Part shown: piece after piece, positions 12,091 through 21,890 of the stretch
Layout: each line of letters begins with the position of its first letter
How positions within the stretch are numbered: position 1 is the first letter of the stretch
NCBI RefSeq assembly: GCF_030272615.1
Contig: NC_081412.1
Location: forward strand, 481,564,872 to 481,628,871
Source: Cryptomeria japonica
Lineage: Eukaryota > Streptophyta > Pinopsida > Cupressales > Cupressaceae
Direction: 5' to 3'
DNA: 64,000 nt
Translations under genes and position numbers: made by a program
The notes under the pieces: model-generated
Seen by the model: the letters and a program-made list of their open reading frames with translations, nothing else
The model's database searches: none
Told to the model about the DNA's origin: nothing

Positions 12091-14065
12091 ATCGCCCTGG
12101 TCCCTGACTGAGGGACAGGAGTGATCCATCAATTTGGTCATGATTCTTGCAATTTTTACGTCCAAGGTCTTCATCCTTACGTCCAAATCGCCATTTTAGC
12201 TGGGTCCTTTGAGTTAGATTGACTTGCATGTGTGAATGAATGTCTCTTATAACCATTATCGCCCTGGTCCCTTGGAGAGGGACAGGAGCGATCCTTGTAT
12301 TTTCTCCTTGGCCTTGCATCTTTGATCTCAAATCTTCATTGTAAGGCGAAAAACAATATTGTTTCTTTACCCCACGCTTGTTTTTCTTGAATTCTATATG
12401 GCATTTAGGAATTTGGAAGGATCATCGCCCTTGTCCCTTGGAGAGGGACAGGAGCGATCTTGAAGCTCTAGCCAAAATGCGTTATCTTTCAACCTTGGTT
12501 CCTCGTTCATTGCTTTTTAAAGGACGTCCTTGATCTCGCGTGAACTTGCCTTGACATGCACTTGAAGGAAAATGAAGGATCCCATACAAATCGCCCTGGT
12601 CCCTTGGAGAGGGACAGGAGCGATATGGTCTCCATGTTCAATTTGATGATCATTTTACGTTCAAAATCTTTGTGTATCGTCTTCAAAAGACACCATAGAC
12701 CCTCTAAGACCTTGCAAAACTTTGACCTTACGTAAACCTTGCATGAGTTGGCCAATATATTCAACATCGCTCTGGTCCCTTCCTGAGGGACAGGAGTGAA
12801 CTTCATGATTTTGAGCTTGTCATTGCCTCGTTCAACTTGTCATCGCTATCATCGTGCAAAATAAAGTTCCTTGATCCTTCGTGATCACTTGATGCTTGAT
12901 AAACTTTCAAATTTTATGCCTTTATGCAAATTTCGCTCTGGTCCCTTCCTGAGGGACAGGAGCGAACTGAGATATTTTAGTGCAAATCTTTCAATGTTGA
13001 TGACCTTTGATGCTTTGTGCTTGACGAAGATGCCTTAAGACGTCCTTGCCACCTTGTTCTTCGCCTTGGAGTGTCTTGAATTTGGAGGGACGGCAATATA
13101 ATCATCATATCGCCCTAGTCCCTTGGAGAGGGACAGGAGCGATCTTGGCTTTGTATGCTTCACTTCACTTTGCTAGCTTCCAAATTTATATTCAACGGGT
13201 TCATAATGCGTCCTTCCATTCATCCATGCCTTGGAATCGGTCGTAACTTGGCGAGAAAATCATCTATAACAAAAATCGCTCTGGTCCCTTGGAGAGGGAC
13301 AGGAGCGAACTTAAGCATTTAGGGTCCTTGCTGACGTTTCATAATCTTCAATTTATCTTCAATGAGTTCATTTCATCGTCTTCCTGGCCTTCAAACATGA
13401 ACTTGTCTTGATTTTTGCCTGAATTTTGCCTTATGAAGAATATCGCTCCGGTCCCTGGGAGAGGGACAGGAGCGCATCGCCTTGGTCCTCCCGAGAGGGA
13501 CAGGAGCGAAATTTGACTTTTCGCACTCTCTATCAGGATAATTTTTATGGAATATAACATTTAAGTATAAGAAAGAAGAAACATTCTTATACTTTAAGTT
13601 ATATTCCATATATACTTTCAGGATGTTTGAGAGTGGTTTCAGACCTCCAGGAGTTATATTGCAAAATCTAGTTTTTGGAGGTTTTGTCAGTTTCAGACTT
13701 AGTCAAATTTCAGGGTCAGGACCTTACTCAAGCCGGACTTGTTATCCTGTTGATCTCCCCGACAGCGCTTCAAGTTATATTCATTTGATAAAATGCACCT
13801 CTTTGGACCTTTTCACATCGTCAAGACGTTAAAATCTTGCAAGGACAAAGCAAAATTGGATTTGTAGCTCCGGTCCTTCACTGAGGGACAGGAGCGATTT
13901 TTCCCCTGGAGGCATTTCTGTGCTCATGAAAATCTTCAATTTATATTCAATGGAAAGATCTCGCCTTTCTCCATCACTTCCAATTCGTAATTCATCTTGA
14001 CCCTGCAGGAATAGTAAAATATTTGAAAACGAGCTCCCGTCCTTCACTGAGGGACAGGAGCGATT
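12091..14065. repeat. 35-nt palindrome repeated about every 166 bp
   Basis: Twelve copies of a foldback of about 35 nt, with arms like TCGCTC..GTCCCT and AGGGACAGGAGCGA. They start at 12091, 12258, 12424, 12590, 12766, 12931, 13109, 13275, 13442, 13476, 13865 and 14033. Start-to-start steps are 167, 166, 166, 176, 165, 178, 166, 167, 34, 389 and 168. Arms are conserved while the 4-6-nt loops vary. The spacers are largely unlike each other. It sits in the upstream (U3-like) part of the copy-1 unit. Confidence 0.92.
13546..13610. repeat. 27-bp-arm hairpin shared with 22133-22199
   Basis: Arms 13546-13573 and 13584-13610 are near-perfect reverse complements (TATGGAATATAAC... and ...GTTATATTCCATA). 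The adjoining text GATGTTTGAGAGTGG at 13623 occurs in inverted orientation before the related hairpin at 22133-22199, so a longer module is shared by two repeats. Confidence 0.8.
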
Positions 14066-14676
14066 TTGCTCCTACAGGCCAAAATAACATGATTTTAGAC
14101 ATTTTAACACTTCACAAGGCGAAAACAAATCATTTGAGATGCCTAGGATCAAAAATCAAAAATGTCAAAATTTGGTCAAAATATTCAATTGGACAAAAAT
14201 TCGCATTTCATCTTCAACACTTAGACAAATTTAAGCTTTGCATCAACATTCCAATTGAAAATTAGACCATTCTGGCGAATTCGTTGCATTCAAAATTTGC
14301 ATCCTACGAAAGGAAGCTCAAAAAGCTCTCAAAACTGACTGGATTCTGGCCTGAAAAGACGGTAATTAAAACCCTAAGGCTTGACCCTAAATCCAGACAA
14401 CTAACAAACTAACAAAACCCTAAAAAAGCAAAGCGAAAACGAACAAAACGAGCAAAAAACATGGGTCCCCATTTGCAATGGGGCGATGTGTGAAAACGTC
14501 ACAACAAGTTGTTCTGGGCATTACCGGTTGCACTCAGTTTTAACCGGTATCCCTGCTTGCCAGTCATTTAAAGTATTTGTTGTCAAACCGGTTTTGGACT
14601 GTATTTGTGTTTATACTGATTCACCCCCCCCCTCTCAGTACCGGTTTGGTACTAGTGGTTCATCTTTGAGTTATCA

Positions 14677-15708
14677 ATGATATTATTTCCAGAATTAATA
14701 AAATCAAATACATAGCAGATTTTTTCAACTCACTAAATACTCCAGCATTTTTGACATAATGTTCCAACAATGACTTCCCATCTTGCTGCTACAGTAACAT
14801 GAATAGTGCCGTGCTACAGTAACGTGAATAGTGTCACGCTACAGTGGAATGAATAGTGTCGTGCTACAGTAACATGAATAGTGTTGCACTACAGTGCTGC
14901 TACAGTATTAATTAGTCTTCAATCAGTTCAATATCTTCATAAAATCATCCCTTCAAAATGGCATAACCATTGGACAAGAAGTGAAGAAGGTATGAACAAA
15001 AACATCAAATTTGCCTGTAGCTGGAGATGCACCCAATCTGCCTACTAATGAAGCTAATAGCAATGGATTCCAAAGGCCAAACCCCAAAGGAATGACGTCT
15101 AGAATGTCACAAGAGAGGATAGACGTCCCCGAATGCCAAGAACGGATCTGCAACTCACACATCAATTTCTTCTCATATTCAACATGTCAAGTGAAGCCAC
15201 AAAAGCTTCCTTTTATTCTTTCTCCAAAGGTCAACCCAACTCACTTGAGCAATGTGGGATAAAAGATGTGCAATATAAAACATATTAAAATATTCACTTA
15301 TGTCTCCCTTGGGTGCCCCTTTGATTTGCACACATCCCCATAAAATAAATATTAAAGTAACACTTTAATATTTTACAATTAAATTAAATGTTACTTTAAT
15401 AACACTTCAGGCATTAAAATATATTAGTAATCAGACTCCGAATAGCGCGAGTGATAGCTCGTCGAAAAGCTCTCGCCGAGGAGTATCGAATCCAATCACC
15501 AAAGCTAGCCTCTGTTGTGTCCTGCTAACTTAGTAAAAATAGTAAGTATGCCTGAAACTAAGTAAATCAACTCCGTTTTAGCCCAAATTGGAAATGACTA
15601 GGCCAAAACACTCTAGGATCCCCTTAAACCCTCCGTTAGCCCTCGGGACCATGTAGAGCTAGGCTAACGCACATACACTTGGTCAACTGCTAAAGTGGGG
15701 ACGTTACA
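14677..15708 (-). repeat. Left LTR of gypsy-1, inner part
   Basis: From 14682 the sequence matches 20865-21890 of the right LTR closely, through to the terminal GGGGACGTTACA. The first five bases, ATGAT, repeat 8409-8413 and are the target duplication of the copia-type insertion. In element orientation this is the start of the 3' LTR (TGTAACGTCCCC). Confidence 0.93.
14788..14907. repeat. 25-bp tandem repeats (GCTACAGTAACGTGAATAG)
   Basis: Four to five units of about 25 bp, each reading like GCTACAGTAAC(A/G)TGAATAGTG. The same array is at 20970-21089 in the right LTR, so it was part of the LTR when gypsy-1 inserted. Confidence 0.88.
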
Positions 15709-15722
15709 GTCCGCCCCCCTTG
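15709..15722 (-). other. Polypurine tract of gypsy-1
   Basis: On the minus strand the purine-rich AAGGGGGGCGGAC directly precedes the 3' LTR start TGTAACGTCCCC. This is the expected place and composition for the plus-strand DNA primer of a Ty3/gypsy element. Confidence 0.88.
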
Positions 15723-15734
15723 AAATTGCTTGTC

Positions 15735-16103
15735 CTAAAGCAATCTTAGTCCAGCCTGTTGTATCACCTGCTCATTCTCCCATGTAGCATCTTCCTTCGC
15801 CAGGTCTCTCCATCTGACCAAATACTCCTTCACTATCCTGTTTCTGAGTTTCCTCTCTCTAGTGTCCAGAATAGCCTCAGGTACTAACACGAGCTTCCCC
15901 TCTTCATCCAAAGGGGGTAAATCTGCAGAAGGTATTACACTCTGACCAATGGCTTTCTTAAGCCTAGACACATGAAATACATTGTGTACCTGACTGCCCT
16001 CTGGAAGCTCAAGCTCATAGGCGACTTCGCCCACCCTGCGAATCACTCTGTAGGAACCATAAAATCTAGGCTTCAGCTTCTCTGCTCCGCTCCTCTTGAG
16101 CAA
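15735..16103 (-). pseudogene. Gypsy-1 integrase C-terminus with chromodomain
   Basis: The 122-codon frame reads from GAEKLKPRFYGSYRVI through VHNVFHVSRLKKAIG, the conserved integrase C-terminal (GPY/F-type) region of plant Ty3/gypsy. It ends with RKLRNRIVKEYLVRWRDLAKEDATWENE, whose YLVRW and ATWEN residues are those of a retroelement chromodomain. Chromodomains steer integration to particular chromatin marks. This marks gypsy-1 as a chromovirus. The frame itself is intact but is separated from the integrase core by stops and shifts. Confidence 0.88.
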
Positions 16104-17247
16104 TGACTACCTATATGGCTCTAGCCTCAAATACACCATGTCCCCCACCTCGAAACTGGCTCTACCCTATGTTGGTCAGCATACAACTTTTGCTGATTTT
16201 GAACCTACTGTATATTCTCCTTGAGCGCTCTCAGGATATCCGGACTATCCTGCAACAGATCCTTGGCTTTGGGCACTCTGTTGTCCCCCAAAGACAAATC
16301 CATGAAGCTTGGTGCTTCATACCCATACAATGCCATAAATGGAGTCATCCTGATGATCATGTGATATGTGGTATTGTAACAATACTCCCCCATGTGTAAC
16401 CACCTGACCCAAGCTCTCTGATGCGCAGTCACATAGTTCCGTAAATAACCTGATGGGCATGTGATATGTGGTATTGTAACAATACTCCCCCATGTGTAAC
16501 CACCTGACCCAAGCTCTCTGATGCGCAGTCACATAGTTCCGTAAATAACCTTCCACCCTTTTATTTACTATCTCCGTCTACCCATCTGTCTGAGGATGGT
16601 AGCTCGTACTAGGTGTAAGATCTGTACCGCACAGCCAGAACAACTCCTGCCAAAAGGCGCTCATGAACTTGCTATCCTTGTCACTAACAATATATCTCGG
16701 TAGCCCATGCAACCTAAAAAATCTCTCTGAAGAACAAATCTGCCACCTGAGTTGCTGTGTAAGTAGAAGGAATAACAAAGAAGTGAGCAAACTTCGTCAA
16801 TCTGTCTACCACCACATAAATGCCATCTCTTCCCTGCACTCGTGGTAAACCAGTGATGAAGTCCATAGAAATGATTTCCCATTTCTTGTCCGGAATGGGC
16901 AAGGGCTGTAGTAAACCTGCAGGAAACGTGTGCTCTCCCTTATTCTGCTGACAAACTGCACACTCCCTGACATACCTCTGAACATCATCCTTGAGCCCTC
17001 TCCATGAGAACCGCTCTCGGATCTGCCTGTAGGTCTTGAAGACCCCCGGATGCCCAGCTGTAGGCGCATCATGAAATGCCCTCAGTATCACCTCTCTCAA
17101 CTGTGATGATGGAATCAAATAAACCATGTCCTGAAATCTGATCAATCCATCTATCACCTCATAGCATTCATCCTGTATAGTACCTGAAATCAAACCAAAA
17201 GCCCAAGTATCTCCGACATATTCTGCTATAATCTTATCCCTCCAATC
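16104..17247 (-). pseudogene. Gypsy-1 integrase (zinc finger and catalytic core), broken
   Basis: The integrase joins the cDNA to target DNA. At 17193-16714 I read the HPGVFKTYRQI...CAVCQQNKG zinc-binding region, then the core start [29 protein letters not shown] with the first catalytic Asp in MDFI. The frame shifts near 16715. The next frame (16790-16578) holds the second motif, IVSDKDSKF, followed by YHPQTDG with a stop just after it. The exact 100-bp tandem duplication at 16351-16550 shifts the frame again and repeats the AHQRAWVRWLHMGEYCYN stretch. The protein cannot be made as it stands. Confidence 0.9.
16351..16550. repeat. Exact-length 100-bp tandem duplication
   Basis: Units 16351-16450 and 16451-16550 are identical except for two bases near their start (TGATGATCAT versus TGATGGGCAT). 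The unit length of 100 is not a multiple of three, so it adds a +1 shift to the integrase frame. Confidence 0.95.
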
Positions 17248-18507
17248 TCATGTAATCTCTGCAAGAGCACAAATGTGAGGTCTTCTGGATAAGGCATCAG
17301 CTACTACATTCTTCTTCCCTTTGACAAACTCAATGTCAAAGTCATAAGCCTGCAATTTAGTGACCCACTTCTGTTGCCTGTCATTCAAGTCTCGCTGGCT
17401 CATGAAATACTTTATGCTATTGTGATCCGTCTTGATCACAAACTTCCCTCCAACCAAGTAGGATCGGAATTTGGCCAAGGCATGCATGATGGCCAACATC
17501 TCATGATCGTAAATAGAATAGCATCTCTGCACACCTCAGAGCTTCTTACTCTCAAAAGTGATGGGGTGCTTCTCCTGCATCAATACTGCTCCAACCCCAT
17601 CACCCGACGCATCACAATGAAGCTCAAAAGGCTTCGTGAAGTCTGGTAGAGCTAGGACTGGACATGAAGACATCACCTGCTTGAAATGCTCAAAACACCT
17701 CTGTGCTACCCCTGTCCACATGAAGGCTCCCTTCTTAGTAAGATCTGTCAAGGGAGCAGTTGTCTGAGAAAACCCCTTAACAAAACTCCTATAAAAACCA
17801 CATAAGCCAAAGAACCCCTTAAGCTGAGTAAGGTTCGTAGGCGTAAGCCAATCAACAATAGCTCTAATCTTTTCAGGATCCACCCGAACTCCCTTTGCAC
17901 TGATAATATGACCAAGGTACAAAAGCTCTATCATCCCGAACTCACACTTAGGCTCCTTGGCATACAGTGACTCTCTCTCCAAAATAGATAACACCTCCTC
18001 AAGATGTTGCAAATGCTCCTCCCATGTCTTGCTAAAGACCAAAATATTGTCAAAGAAAATCAAAATGAATCTCCTCAATTGCCCCCTGAACACCTAGCTC
18101 ATGCAACTCTGAAAAGTAGCAGGAGCATTGGTTAGCCCAAATGGCATAACGAAAAACTCGAAATGACCATAGTGACACCGAAAAGTTGTCTTCTCAATGT
18201 CCTTTGCCCTCATACTGATCTGATGATACCCTGATCTCAAATCTATCTTTGTGAAGAAGCATGCCCCATGTAGCTCATCTATCAGCTCATCTATCCTCAG
18301 AATGGGGTACCTGTTCTTAATGGTTTTCTTGTTCAAGGCCCTGTAGTCAATGCACATGCGCATTGTTCCATCCTTCTTCTTAACCAAAACAGCTGTTGAA
18401 GCAAAAGGGCTTTTGCTTGGCCTAATGTGCCCCATCTCCAACAACTCCTTGATGGCTGTCTCTATCTCATCCTTGTGTTTCTTTGGATGACGATAGGGCG
18501 TGATCAT
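17248..18507 (-). pseudogene. Gypsy-1 reverse transcriptase and RNase H, two stops
   Basis: One frame from the RT through RNase H with two internal stops (near 18095 and 17534). RT landmarks in order are [57 protein letters not shown], and then the catalytic region as ILIFFDNILVFSK. The usual pair of aspartates in the F/YVDD box is altered here to FFDN. RNase H follows with LHCDASGDGVGAVL, YDHEMLAIMHAL and IKTDHNSIKYF, ending in VVADALSRRP. The frame continues into integrase after another stop near 17247. The DD-to-DN change alone should abolish synthesis. Confidence 0.92.
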
Positions 18508-18614
18508 AATGGGCTTAGCCCCCTCTTCTAACTCAATGACGTGCTCTATCCCCCTATCTGAGGAACACCATGTGGAATACTGCCAAATACCTTGGCATGT
18601 CTATCAAGGATGTC

Positions 18615-19265
18615 CTACATATCAGGCAGATGACTCTTAACCTGTGGCTCTGGTGATGCTAGCATAATCAAGCACTCCGCTGCCCACTCAACATCATCAT
18701 GTCTAAACAACCTCTCCATCCTCCTCAAAGAAACTACCCTACAACTGCCCTCTAATAATCCTCTGAGTACCACGGTCCTGCCCTCATGCTGGAACCTCAT
18801 CTCTACTCTCTCCATGTTTAGAGTAAACTCTCTCAACGATGCCATCCAAGTCATCCCTAAGATAACGTCATAATCACCCATGTCCACAACATAGAACTCA
18901 TCCTGGAGCTCATAACCATCTCCCAATTTGATGCGAAGATTTGTAATCTTCTGTGTGCATAGTAACTTGTGACCACTAGCTACCATGACTCGGAATCCTA
19001 AATGTTCTTCAGTTTGCCACCCTCTCCTAGCCACTAACTGTGAATCTATGAAATTATGTGTGGCCCCAGTGTCCAACAAAGCAACCACCTTTTGTCCCTG
19101 TATGGTGCCACGCACCTTAAAAGTAATTGCCTTTTGAGCACCTGTCAATCTAGCTAGGGACTTCCCATTCCCTGAACCCTCCTCAGTGGCACTACTCTCA
19201 CCATCAGACTCTGACTGTTGCTCCTCATCCTCTGACTGTGACTCCTCAGCAGAGAAGTATTCCAT
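18615..19265 (-). pseudogene. Gypsy-1 aspartic protease region
   Basis: A frame of 216 codons with an acidic linker (EDEEQQSESDGESS) followed by a retropepsin: GQKVVALLDTGATHNFID carries the catalytic DTGA motif, and DVILGMTWM is the downstream conserved ILG. It is in the same frame as gag, separated by a stop after KAKAN. The next frame (RT) begins after a shift between 18615 and 18507. Confidence 0.88.
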
Positions 19266-19268
19266 CTA

Positions 19269-20585
19269 GTTGGCCTTAGCCTTCAGAGGACACTTGTGAG
19301 ATAAATCCCACGGTTCCCTACATTGAAAACATAGTTTTTTCCACCTCAACTCATTCAGTGTCTCATCGTCTAACCTCTTTGATTCCTTTTTCTAAGGCTG
19401 AGAATCCTTATGTAGAGGTTTCTTATCCTTATCCTTCTTTTAGTGTGGATCCTTAGGAATGAACTTACTCCTAGAAGCAAAAGGTGCAAGATCTCTCGCC
19501 TTCCGAATGGCATCCTGCAATGTGAGGGGATCATGTCCCTTCACCCAACCACGAAGAGGCTTTGACAATCCATCCACAAATAGTACAATCAACCTCCTCT
19601 CCAAAATGTCTGTAACCAACACTAATAGACTCTGGAAATCTGAGATGTAACTGTCGAAAGGACCCCACTGTCTCAACTGGGCTAACTCCTTGAAATGGAG
19701 TTCTGGATCCTTCGTATCAAACCTGTCAATCAACCTCTTAGTGAACTTTGCGTATGTGTCTATCTGGTTATGGCCCAATGTGACCATACCATGGTGCCAC
19801 CACTCGTGTGCACTCCCATCCAAGTGCAATGCAGCATACTTAATCACATCCTCCTCAAGCATGGGATTAAGCTGGAAATAAGTATCTAATTTTTGGACCC
19901 ATGTTCGTGCTGAAGCCTTCCCTGTACCATCATAGTATGGAATAGACAACTTTCCCAACTTCTTCCTCATCTCATAATTCTGTTGTCGGTTTCCTCTCAT
20001 GGGCATATTCTTGAGTCTAACATCCATATATTCCCTGAATGTCATCTCAACCTGTAACTCAGGGCTAGAGTTCCTCCAATCATCCATAATCATATCTTGA
20101 ATCTCTTGTTGTGTAGGAACGGCATTATTCTGGTCATTCTGTCTCGGAGGAAACTGTGGCATGAGTGGTGTCGTAGTAGAAGAACTTGCTCTAGCATATG
20201 TCCCGGTTCCCCTGTTAACCGATGCGTCTCCATTACCTCCATTACCTCCATTACCCTGTCCACCTCCCTGGTTAGCATTATTACCCTAATTGGTATTATT
20301 ACCTTGGTTGCCATTATTACCTTGGTTGCCATTATTGCCTTGATCTGCTCTCGTCAAATGTTGTGTAATGGCTATAGCCATCTGCTGCAATGTAGTCTGG
20401 ACCTCCCTCTGACCCCTAGCAAGATCACTAAGCATCTCCCTAGTGCTAGGTTCTCCCCTTTCCCCATCTCTGTCACCCATGGCTGGTGCTAAAAAAGGGT
20501 CACCCTCCTCTTCAATCTCTGGTGAATTTTGTAAGTTTGGGTTTGACCTGTTTCTCCTCAAGTAATACTGATGTGCGGGACACAT
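19269..20585 (-). pseudogene. Gypsy-1 gag, with stops
   Basis: The capsid and nucleocapsid protein. From the ATG at 20585 (MCPAHQYYLRRN) the frame runs with one TAG near 20285 inside an Asn/Gly-rich linker (repeats of GNNGNQ). Next is the retrotransposon gag domain: FREYMDVRL, KLSIPYYDGTGKASARTWVQKLDTYF and HEWWHHG. Stops follow at 19440 and near 19394. The nucleocapsid knuckle CFQCREPWDLSHKC is at about 19333-19289, a variant seen in plant gypsy elements with Trp in the middle. Gag and protease share one frame. Confidence 0.88.
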
Positions 20586-20615
20586 GAAACCCTCACAGGA
20601 TGGCAGGAAAAACAA

Positions 20616-20628
20616 GCTCTGATACCAC
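20616..20628 (-). other. Primer-binding site of gypsy-1 (Met-tRNA type)
   Basis: On the minus strand, right after the 5' LTR end CCATTACA, one reads G-TGGTATCAGAGC. This matches the 3' end of plant initiator Met-tRNA, the usual primer of plant LTR elements. Confidence 0.92.
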
Positions 20629-21890
20629 TGTAATGGACACCCTAAAATGCCCAAAAACTAAACCAACTGCTGATAGGACTTTAGTCAAATAGTTTGCATC
20701 CAACTCCTTATTTCTTCGTTTAATGTTTAAACCCCCTTATGGCTTCGGAAATGAAATGTTTGTTTGTTTTTAAGTCTTTGCATAGATTTGAAATCACATA
20801 ACATGAACTAGAAGGAAATTACAATAATATGCAACATAAAGATTGAACTACTGCTGATATGATATTATTTCCAAAATTAATAAAATCAAATACATAGCAG
20901 ATTCTTTCAACTCACTAAATACTCCAGCATTTTTGACATAATGTTCCAACAATGACTTCCCATCTTGCTGCTACAGTAACATGAATAGTGTCATGCTACA
21001 GTAACGTGAATAGTGTCGCGCTACAATGGCGTGAATAGTGTCGTGCTACAGTAACGTGAATAGTGTTGCACTACAGTGCTGCTACAGTATTAATTAGTCT
21101 TCAATCAGTTCAATATCTTCATAAAATCATCCCTTCAAAATGGCATAACCATTGGACAAAAAGTGAAGAAGGTATGAGCAAAAACACCAAATCTGCCTAT
21201 AGCTGGAGATGCATCCAATCTGCCTGCTAATGAAGCTGATAGCAATGGATTCCAAAGGCCAAACCCCAAAGGAATGACGTCTAGAATGTCACAAGAGAGG
21301 ATAGACGTCCCCTAATGCCAAGAACGGATCTGCAACTCACACATCAATTTCTTCTCATATTCAACATGCCAAGTGAAGCCACAAAAGCTTCCTTTTATTC
21401 TTTCTCCAAGGGTTGACCCAACTCACTTGAGCAATGTGGGATAAAAGATGTGCAATATAAAACATATTAAAATATTCACTTATGTCTCCCTTGGGTGCCC
21501 CTTTGATTTGCACACATCCCCATAAAATAAATATTAAAATAACACTTTAATATTTTACAATTAAATTAAATGTTACTTTAATAACATTTCAGGCATTAAA
21601 ATATATTAGCAATCGGACTCCGAATAGCACGAGTGATAGCTCGTCGGAAAGCTCTCGCCGAGGAGTATCGAATCCAATCACCAAAGCTAGCCTTTGTTGT
21701 GTCCTGCTGACTTACTAAACATAGTAAGTATGCCTGAAACTAAGTAGATCAACTCAGTTTTAGCCCAAACTGGAAATGACTAGGCCAAAACACTCCAAGA
21801 TCCCCTTAAACCCTTCGTTAGCCCTCGGGACCATGTAGAGCTAGGCTAACGCACATACACTTGGTCAACTGCTAAAGTGGGGACATTACA
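20629..21890 (-). repeat. Right (5') LTR of gypsy-1, complete
   Basis: 1262 bp, with TGTAATGGACACC at its left edge and GGGGACATTACA at its right, so TG...CA on both strands. It matches the left LTR pieces at 8287-8413 and 14682-15708 with only scattered differences. It holds the CTACAGTA tandem array at 20970-21089. The bases after it are CCGGA; the partner duplication is in the gap. Confidence 0.94.
20970..21089. repeat. 25-bp tandem repeats in the right LTR
   Basis: The counterpart of the array at 14788-14907: four to five units of GCTACAGTAAC(A/G)TGAATAGTG type. The two arrays differ by a handful of substitutions. Confidence 0.88.

Larger units (their letters stand above)
9857..14506 (-). 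mobile_element. 4.65-kb LTR-like unit, TGTTGTGAC family, copy 1
   Basis: Read on the minus strand it starts TGTTGTGACGTTTTCACAC and ends ACACGTCAACA, with perfect AGTTG duplications at 9852-9856 and 14507-14511. It shares both ends, a TATA box with upstream GCCGAC, a leader acceptor site and a downstream block (CAGCATGTCC on the minus strand near 10940) with copies 49090-51929 and 46962-59650. The TG...CA ends and 5-bp duplication make it a solo LTR of unusual length or a nonautonomous LTR-like unit. It has no long ORF. Most of its extra length is the 166-bp-period palindrome array. Confidence 0.88.
8414..14676 (+). mobile_element. Copia-type solo LTR, interrupted by a nested unit
   Basis: It begins TGTTGGCATTATGTG and ends GAGTTATCA, with perfect 5-bp target duplications ATGAT (8409-8413 and 14677-14681). 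Without the nested unit 9857-14506 it is about 1.6 kb. No coding region or second LTR is present, so it is a solo LTR left by recombination. The copia assignment rests on the CACCGTGGTTTTTCCC stretch near 9598 and the C-run CCCCCCCCCTCTCAG near 14625, both familiar from plant Ty1/copia LTRs. The LTR is rich in AACCGG-type motifs and carries the hairpin array at 9223-9554. Confidence 0.88.
8287..21890 (-). mobile_element. Ty3/gypsy chromovirus-like retrotransposon (gypsy-1), nested host
   Basis: A minus-strand LTR retrotransposon. The right LTR is 20629-21890, the PBS 20616-20628, the coding region 20585-15735, the PPT 15709-15722, and the left LTR is in two pieces, 8287-8413 and 14682-15708. 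The left LTR was split by the 8414-14676 insertion, as shown by the ATGAT duplication and by the continuous match of both pieces to the right LTR. Domain order gag, protease, RT, RNase H, integrase, chromodomain identifies a Ty3/gypsy chromovirus. The gag-pol frame carries stops, two or more frameshifts and a 100-bp duplication, so it is inactive. The left end and left target duplication lie in the gap. Confidence 0.93.

Noticed and set aside
12091-14065. CRISPR-like regular repeat-spacer array
   Set aside because: Spacers are about 130 bp, the repeats are imperfect palindromes inside a plant LTR-like unit, and no cas genes are near. CRISPR arrays do not occur in plant nuclear genomes.
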